Shown: piece by piece, positions 57,431 to 64,000 of the stretch
Position numbering within the stretch: position 1 is the stretch's first letter
Layout: the number at the start of each line of letters is the position of its first letter
NCBI GenBank assembly: GCA_029379385.1
Contig: CM055618.1
Span: forward strand, 3,668,134 to 3,732,133
Source of the DNA: Quillaja saponaria
Lineage: Eukaryota > Streptophyta > Magnoliopsida > Fabales > Quillajaceae
Reading direction: 5' to 3'
DNA: 64,000 nucleotides
Translations under genes and position numbers: made by a program
Notes under the pieces: generated by a model
The model's input: only the letters and a program-made list of their open reading frames with translations
The model's database searches: none
Told to the model about the DNA's origin: nothing

Positions 57431-60020
57431 ATGCAGATGGTCAGTTTAATTGGTTTCTGTTTCTCGATCTCTCTCTCAGTTTAATTCGTAATTCCTTGTT
57501 TTTTTTGGTTCATTGGTGCTTTTGGACTCCATGGGAGTAACGGGAGCACAAAGATGTTTGAGTGACTTCTATATGAGCCCAAAGTGTATGTTTTGACTTC
57601 GAAGTGGTTCTTAGATTCCATTCCATATTGCCCTCCATAATTTTCATCTATTAATTCTTCAGTTCTTGGTGGTTTCTGCTGTATTTTTCTTGTGGATTGC
57701 GCCTGATCTTATTGACTTGTTTATTCTGGAAAGTGGAATCAGAAAAAGGGATGATAGGAAGAGGCAATAACTCATTACGTATGTTATGTGTTTCCCTAAA
57801 GTACGGGAACTTGAATGCTTCTGTTCTTGACAGAAAGGAGATTCGGATTTGTGTGGAGTGGACTGGTGGTTTTTGGAAGCAGCAAGGATGGTGGATACTC
57901 TATTTTGTTGTTTTACTTTTTTAGAATGATGGTCTAATTTTATTGCTTCACAATGGAGGATTTGAAATGCAAGCTTGAGAGGTGCTGCTATGCTTTTCTT
58001 ATATGTAGGATGAATGTGAGAATATTGGGTATTTAGTTGCATGATTTTCTAGCACTTTATACACAAACAGATTATAAGCATTTGTCATTTTCCCCATCTT
58101 AGATAAGACCTTAAAACAATTTCTGTGTATTTTAGTCATGAAGCCGTTGAGGTATGGGTCAGAAACTTTATATTCTGTAACTAGCTCACTAGCTCTCATG
58201 GTGGTTAAAAACCTAGAACTGGTTCAAAAGAATTGATAAACTTTTCTATTAGTATCTGTGCTCACATTTTCGTTCTCTCTGTTTATGTGTATTGTTTTAG
58301 GCTATCCTACTATTTTCATTACCAAAAACATGTTGCTCAATAATGTTTATGCCATTATTTAATGTTTGTATATTATTCTGAATTTTGAATATTTCGAAAA
58401 TTCTTAGGTGGCACCAGCACAGCCAGGTTCTGGTTCTCCTGTCCCTCCTCGAATGTTTGGAATGCCACCATCTTCACTACTGAATCAATCTATGGCTGCT
58501 ACCATATCACCTGCTATGGGCCAAACTGGAGCTCCTGTGGCAGGACCATCAAAAATTGATCCCAATCAGATTCCACATCCTATTCCTAGTTCATCAGTGA
58601 TCGTGCACGAAACTCGTATAGGAAATCAGGCCAGCATTCCTCCGGTATTTTATTTCTATCTATGATATTCGAGGAGGAGCTGATATACTTTTGAATTTGA
58701 TTTTTGGTATAAATGTTACATATTCTTGCTTGTTGCATTTGTAGTACATTTTCTATTACTTCTTTTTTCTGTTTGTATCCTTTATTGAAGGTTCTGTAGT
58801 TTTCCTTGCAATGCATTCTTTATGGGCTGGATGCAAAGTGATGTATACTGTCAAGTCAGTATTTACCATTAATATGATTTTTTGTGATTTGTTGATGAAG
58901 CCTGCTACAGGTGAGTATATTGTCAGTGACACAGGAAATTGCAGTCCACGTTATATGAGGTGCTCAATCAATCAGGTCATAGTCAAATTATAAAAATCAG
59001 AGCTTGGCATTTTCAATTTTAGTTTTTATAATAAAAAAAAATAAAAATAAATGTGGATCTCTCTTACTTGGACAAATTCATAATTCTTTGATGTCATTGT
59101 TGAATTTCTTTTCCTTATCTTTTCTTTTCTTATTACTCAATGTACAGATTGCTTGCACTGTTGACCTTCTGACAACATCTGGCATGCAGTTGGCTCTGTT
59201 GGTCCAACCCTTGGCTCTTCCTCACCCATCTGAGGAGCCCATCCAAGTATATCGTGATTTATATTTTTTGAAGATTGTGTACTTTTTGATTATTGTAACG
59301 TGTATCGTTAGAATAATTTGTCGTTCTTTCTTATAAAAGGACTATAATCCGCCACATGAATTATGAATTGAGATTTATGATCTCTGTTAAGTATTATTTT
59401 ATGACAGAGGTACCCTTTTCTATGATTGATTTTCTTATATCATGATCAATTAGCTAAATAAATTTAGTATGTTTTATTACTTTATTGATATTTCAAAACA
59501 AGATAGCTTTTGAAGACTCTTTTGTATTTACTGTTCTATTTTCCTTAAATATCAGAGCTATGTACTTTATTTATTGCAGGCGAAGTGCATAACTCCAATT
59601 TTAATAGAATGTCTACTTCCCTTTTCTTTTTATTTGCCTATAATTGAGCTTTATTGGTCTTTATTCCATTTGACCAAAGTTATGTACAATTAGTCTTGAG
59701 AAAAATTTTCTATTTACTATCATCTCTTATAAAAAGAAATATTTTATTTTGCTAAGATTATGTCCAGCCCTCATTATTTAGTAGTGAATATAAAATTATT
59801 TAATGATATCCTCTTAATTTTTTAGGTCTGATGCTGACAGATTTTTGCTTTTTCATACAAACTTGATTAAATCAATTTGATATTTTTATTACATAATCCT
59901 CTTATAGGTTGTAGATTTCGGGGAAAGTGGTCCTGTCCGTTGCTCATGTTGTAAAGCCTACATTAATCCCTTCATGAAGTTTATTGACCAGGGCAGGCAG
60001 GTTCATTTGCAATTTGTGTG
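57431..60020 (+). pseudogene. SEC24-like COPII coat gene, 5' fragment with frameshift
   Basis: SEC24 is the cargo-binding subunit of the COPII coat on vesicles leaving the ER. Exons seen: 58408-58644, 58901-58975, 59148-59246, 59908-60020, all with GT-AG borders in phase; a possible first exon 57431-57439 (MQM) lies after a 5' UTR-like stretch. Markers: SKIDPNQIPHPIPSSSVIVH, GEYIVSDTGNCSPRYMRC, CTVDLLTTSGMQLALLVQP, SEEPIQVVDFGESGPVRCSC and CKAYINPFMKFIDQG, the zinc-ribbon region. They point to the plant SEC24C/CEF branch. One extra base near 59998 (GGCAGGCAGG) shifts the frame just before the second Cys pair. The long Pro-rich N-terminus is reduced to ~60 residues. The trunk, helical and gelsolin domains are absent; LINE sequence follows from 60590. 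A far 3' part beyond 64000 is possible. Confidence 0.8.
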
Positions 60021-60589
60021 GTAAATATGACTCATTCCCATAATTTTCTTATTCACTTTCCTAACTTATTTTGCAAATCTTCTTGTTTGTTTGTATATAA
60101 TGTCACTGATGCCATTGAATTGGATTTCTCTGTCTTTTCATTCCCCTTAATTATGATAAAGGAGAAATAATGGAAACAAAACCTTGTTACTTTTAAGTTT
60201 TATTTTGTCAAAAACAACAGTTTCTTCATCCCGTTGAAATATGGGTTAATTATTATTCACTATTAAAGTTGGTCAATTTGGTGAATTGACATATATGATA
60301 TAACAAATAATTGAATATTATATAAGTTCTTAAGAGCATATACTTTTACAATATCTTTGTTGATTAATTTTTATGTTAATCTATAAATATAAATTTATTC
60401 ATGAGAGAGTTGCACAAACTAAGGTAGAACACCTGTTATTCCCCAAGGAGTGTTGCTCTCTGTAGCTATGTTTCCGAGTAACAGAAACATAGTAATTTAA
60501 AAAAAGTGGCAACATATTTTAGGAAGATTGTTATCCATATTTGTTGTTAAGATTGAATCAAAGGTTGTTGTTGTTGTTTTTTTTTTTTT
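60021..60589. other. intron-like sequence after the last SEC24-like exon
   Basis: It starts with a donor GTAAATATG and is AT-rich without coding text. It carries 'gttgttgttgtt' and a T-run of 17 at about 60560-60590, directly before LINE text. Confidence 0.5.
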
Positions 60590-61011
60590 TTCAATTTTTG
60601 ATTAATGGGAGTAAGGGAGATTGTATTCTTGTGGTTGATGTTTTGAGTTGAATGATTTCTGGAGGGGTTGATCGGGATTAGTGCTAGGAGAGTTGGTTAT
60701 GAAAATGTGGTGGTTTCCCATCTTTAATATGTCGATGACAGTATTTTTCTCCTTGAAAGCAATCTTAATAATTTCAAGAATGTCTTTATCTCCTCCAAGT
60801 TTTTGAACATGTTTCGGGTCTTAGAGTTAATTTAGCTAAAAGTGGTGTTGTTGGGATTAACATGGATAGTCATTTGTTAGATACTTACTCATCTATTGTT
60901 GCTAGTCTTATTCAAGATTTTGTTGACTTATTTAGGGGTTCTTCTTAGGTGGGAATCCTCGTCCTGTTTACTTCTGTGATCTTGTGGCTCATGGTTGGAA
61001 GGCCCTTATCT

Positions 61012-61067
61012 TGGGTAGAATCACTCTTCTTGGGTAGAATGACTCTTCTTGGGTAGACTCACTCTTT
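61012..61067 (+). repeat. triplicated ~20-bp unit within the LINE
   Basis: 'cttgggtagaatcactctt' occurs three times in a row with single-base changes. Likely replication slippage after insertion. Confidence 0.85.
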
Positions 61068-61558
61068 TCAATTCTTATAACTCTAGAATCCCTATTTATT
61101 ATATTTCTTTATTTTAAGATTTCAATTAAGGTTGTTGATACTTTAGAACGTCTTATGTGGGATTTTTTTAGACAGAGGAATGAAAGAATAGGAGAGACCA
61201 TAGTTAATAGGATGTTTTTTGAAAGCCTAAGTTGGATGGTGGTTAAGGAATTATTGCTAATTTGGTGTCCAATAATATTGTTTTGGTGAGCAAGTGGCTA
61301 TGGCATTTTCCTCAGGAGCCTAATTCTTTTTGGCATGGTGATTAAAAGCAAGTTTGGCGTTCAGCATAATGTTTGAGATGCCAAAGCTGGTTTCTTGTCT
61401 TTCTCATGCTAGCCCTAGGAAGTTCATCTCCCAGGTATAACCACTATTTTCTCTTTACTTAGTCGGTTCACTCGTATTTTTTTCTGGGAGGATATTTGGA
61501 TAAGGAATGGATCATTTGTTGCACTTTATCCTAAACTTTACCTACTATCAACTCTTCA

Positions 61559-61597
61559 TTTTGCTCCTTTTGCTCCTTTTGCTCCTTTTGCTTTTTT
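61559..61597 (+). repeat. CTCCTTTTG microrepeat within the LINE
   Basis: Four tandem copies of the 9-mer CTCCTTTTG, the last incomplete. It lengthens a hydrophobic Leu run in the broken frame 61507-61830. Confidence 0.85.
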
Positions 61598-62614
61598 ATA
61601 TTTTGGTGAGTGATAGTATTGCTTGGGATTTTCACATATTTAGAGGTTTAAATAAAAGAGAAATATCTGATCTTATGTGTTTGATAGACACGTCTTGTAG
61701 CTTCCCAAATATTCATGAAAGATGCTTTTGGTCTCTTGATTCATCGGGATTATTTTCTTGTAAATCCTTCTATGATTTTTCTGGTGCAAACACTTCTTTC
61801 TGCCTGCATAAAATTTATTTGAAAGTGTAAGTTCCATAGGTTAAGGCTTTTGTCTGGACTGAATAGAGTCAATATGAATAATTTGCTGCAGGCGCAAAAA
61901 CCTTCAAAGGCAATATCTTCGGATATTTGTGTGATGTGTCTCCGGAGTAGTGAGACTAATGAACATTTATTTCTTCATTTCCCTTTGGTTTGGAGTCACT
62001 GTCTGAACTCTTTGCATGATCTTTTCATGACAAGTTACTAATATTTTGGACGGAGGAAGGATGTTAAGTGTTAGAGGAGCTGTGCTTTCTTAGCTAGGAT
62101 GATTAGTTGGAATGTAATGCAAGGATTTTTCAAGATTGTCGCATCCTAGGACATTCTTTCTTTGGTTTAGGAGTGTTTCAGGGTGTTTTTTTTATTAGTC
62201 GACATGCATATGATTGACGAGCCATTTTGAATTAAGCTCATCTCTTAATATTTGTTTTTTTCAATACAGGATGTGTTCTTCTTGATTGGCCTTTGGTGTA
62301 ACTAGGAGTACCTTTAAGGGTAACCCAGGTTTTAAAGCCTTTTGTGATCTTGTGCATAGTTACTAGGAACGTTGGAACCCCCTTGGAACCGTATTCCGGA
62401 TCTTTTGTGCAATAATTTGTTGCAGGTTCTTCGGATGTGTTGCACGTTGGAACCCTCTTAGATCCTAACAAGGTTCTTTCTTCGGATGTGTTTTATGTTC
62501 TATTGTAGTTGTGAGGATCATGATCACATTTTTTTGCATTGTTCTATTGTTCGAAACATTGCATCTTTGAAGACTAGTGGGTTTGTCCAGAAAGTTTGGA
62601 GGATATGCTACTAA

Positions 62615-63015
62615 TTAGCTGATGCAGGAAAAAGAGGATAAAAATTACAAAAAAGAAAAAAATTAAAGTAGCTGCAGAGTTACTGTAGCAGTTTTGTAGT
62701 TACGGTTTTATATCTTTTTAGGGCCATTTTAGCTATTTAATTATGTACGGCTAGGTTTATATTAAGGGCCATGATTATGTTTTAGGGGATTGCCTCTCTG
62801 TAAATAGAGGCCTTATTATGATGGTGTTGTAATATGATATTTTGATTAATTATATGAAATCGCTGTTGGCTTTTCAAGTTCTTTTAAGAATTTAGGGTTT
62901 GCTTCTTCTAGCATCCTAAAAGAGCTTTTCCTTTATTTCCCTCCAAGAAACTTACGCCTCCGTGGAAATCAATCCTAGGTTTCTACCATATGGCACTACC
63001 GATTGTGTCATTAGC
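62615..63015. repeat. 391-bp solo LTR with perfect target duplication
   Basis: LTR 62620-63010 starts TGATGCAGG and ends GATTGTGTCA. TTAGC is directly repeated at 62615-62619 and 63011-63015. LINE-type text resumes after it. A TATA-like and leader segment 'ctctctgtaaatagaggcc' (about 62791) lies inside. No PBS, PPT or ORF. The family (Ty1/copia or Ty3/gypsy) is undecided. Confidence 0.85.
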
Positions 63016-63158
63016 TTTAGGGGTTTTGGTATATGAAGAACGAGAAGATCCTTTGAGATGTGTATGTTTGTTGTGGTTTGGTGTGTATGACTTAAGACTA
63101 ATCCACTAATTTTGAGGGATGAATATTTGACCTTACAATTTCTATGGGATAACGTCAA

Positions 63159-63940
63159 GGTTGTCAAACCTGAGATCTTTTCTAAATCAGTGGGGGGCCT
63201 TACGATCGAAACATAAGATCTTAGCAAAAATTAAAGTAAGTTTCAAAAAAATGTACACCGTTAAAATGTCACAAATAGGCAATATAACATATTAATAAGA
63301 AAAAAAATGAAAGTAACACAATCTAACAATGAACCATTCCCATAGTTAACATGTTCAACAATTCAAATATAATACTTCTCGATGATTTCATTCAAGATAT
63401 TCATGGTCTAAGGTTTAAACATCACTTGAAATTGAAACAAACAACAAGTGCAAGTACTTCATACACAAGTTTTCAAATTATCGCTCTTCATGCAAAACAG
63501 ATGTAGATTTGCTGATTTCTCCTAAAATAAGCAACGAACCCGATTGAAAGCTGAACTGAAGGATGAAACAAAGAATTCAAACAAACCCAAGGATGAAGTT
63601 GAACAAAGTGCTGAGAAGTAAATGAAAGACTAAGTTATCAGGTCTGATTCTAAAGTGAGGTTCGTGAGGTACAAAGGATATAAGGAGAGATTTGTAAAGA
63701 GGTGGGTTGGGATGTGGTTTTTAACATCTAATTCCCAAGCAAAAATTATGGCCCGTTTTGCAAAACAGACCCAAATGAGTCTGTTTCATAAAATCGGGTA
63801 GGGATCCTAGTGAGGTTATTGAGTTTGAGCAATCCTGCTAACTTACCCATAAACTATTTTTAGTGCGATTTCGATCAACCAACATATGTAGAAACGTAAA
63901 CTTGTATGATTTTATGAGTCAGATTGTGATTTTGACAACC
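63159..63940. mobile_element. 782-bp TIR element nested in the LINE
   Basis: Ends GGTTGTCAAA and TTTGACAACC are exact 10-bp inverted repeats; beyond them 'cctgagatc' and 'atcacaatc' differ. Interior is non-coding and AT-rich. LINE C-terminal text flanks it (QFLWDN before, VVFLASLWAS after). A target duplication is not clear: left AACGTCAA, right ATGACTAA. It resembles non-autonomous hAT or Mutator-type elements. Confidence 0.55.
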
Positions 63941-64000
63941 ATGACTAAAGTTGTTTTCTTAGCTTCTTTATGGGCTTCTTCTTTAGGGGACTTTTTAGGG

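Larger units (their letters stand above)
60590..62250 (+). mobile_element. L1-type LINE relic 1 (ORF2 part)
   Basis: Non-LTR retrotransposon ORF2 remnant. RT text: LVVDVLSRMISG region (about 60630), YVDD at 60728-60739 followed by SIFFLESNLNNFKNVF. The codon before YVDD is TAA. Then LTYLGV (about 60928), a thumb region, SCSFPNIHERCFWSLDSSGL and FSCKSFYDFSGA (61690-61790). The zinc-binding zf-RVT segment is NMNNLLQAQKPSKAISSDIC, VMCLRSSETNEHLFLHF (61870-61985). Endonuclease and ORF1 are missing. Short tandem repeats lie inside at 61012-61067 and 61559-61597. Confidence 0.8.
62251..64000 (+). mobile_element. L1-type LINE relic 2, with two nested insertions
   Basis: A second ORF2 copy or a mosaic of the first. 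LGVPLRVTQVLKP text at about 62300 (the RT 'YLGVPLGGNP' region), a zf-RVT block CSCEDHDHIFLHCSIV at about 62500-62548, then SFRGFG (about 63013), ILRDEYLTLQFLWDN (about 63108-63155) and VVFLASLWASSLGDFLG at about 63949-64000, which fits the LINE ORF2 C-terminal end. A solo LTR (62620-63010) and a TIR element (63159-63940) interrupt it. The window ends inside it. Confidence 0.65.

Noticed and set aside
1..64000. CRISPR array, bacterial operon or prophage
   Set aside because: No regularly spaced short repeats with unique spacers, no compact co-directional ORFs, and clear plant introns and retrotransposons throughout.

Overview
The window looks like nuclear DNA of a dicot-type flowering plant. 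It is AT-rich, its genes have GT-AG introns, and most of it is decayed plant transposable elements: Athila-type and Tat-type Ty3/gypsy LTR retrotransposons, an L1-type LINE, a CACTA DNA transposon, MITE-like elements and an endogenous pararetrovirus relic. There is no bacterial gene organisation, CRISPR array or recognisable tRNA/rRNA gene. The species cannot be named from the sequence alone. All lineage calls come from reading translated motifs and repeat alignments by eye.

Layout. 1-2596: minus-strand Ty3/gypsy relic (LTR, Met-type primer site, gag) cut by another LTR. 2600-10165: Athila-type element A on the + strand (gag stub, RT, RNase H, integrase, env-like ORF), with a solo LTR (4122-5630) inside its RNase H. 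10166-10812: stacked LTR fragments. 10813-12921: 3' part of a CACTA element with about seven ~160-bp tandem repeats. 12922-14080: unassigned AT-rich DNA.

14582-20011: the only near-complete host gene, a seven-exon THUMPD1/TAN1-like tRNA-acetylation adaptor. It has a one-base excess in exon 1 and a foldback MITE in intron 4. 20649-20807: small MITE. 20828-25800: rearranged endogenous caulimovirid on the minus strand, with two direct copies of a 0.4-kb segment. 25960-26365: palindromic AT-rich sequence. 26366-34448: two ~2-kb copies of a Tat-type LTR/leader/gag segment, the second continuing into protease and RT and carrying a solo LTR with a perfect 5-bp target duplication. 34449-36691: unassigned.

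36692-46840: Athila-type element B with both LTRs, PBS and PPT. 47077-53635: related 5'-truncated element C in opposite orientation. B and C meet tail to tail, making an inverted repeat with arms of about 6.5 kb. 53636-57300: AT-rich repeats including a 0.8-kb foldback element.

57431-60020: 5' fragment of a SEC24-like COPII coat gene with intact introns but a frameshift, stopping at the zinc-ribbon exon. It is followed by LINE relics (60590-64000), which hold a 391-bp solo LTR with perfect target duplication and a TIR-bounded insertion. Only the two host genes had cellular roles (tRNA modification, vesicle coat), and both are damaged in this sequence. The rest is a layered record of insertion, LTR recombination and decay. 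I found no convincing novel biochemical system. The most interesting structures are the B/C inverted repeat, the rearranged pararetrovirus and the two host-gene frameshifts.
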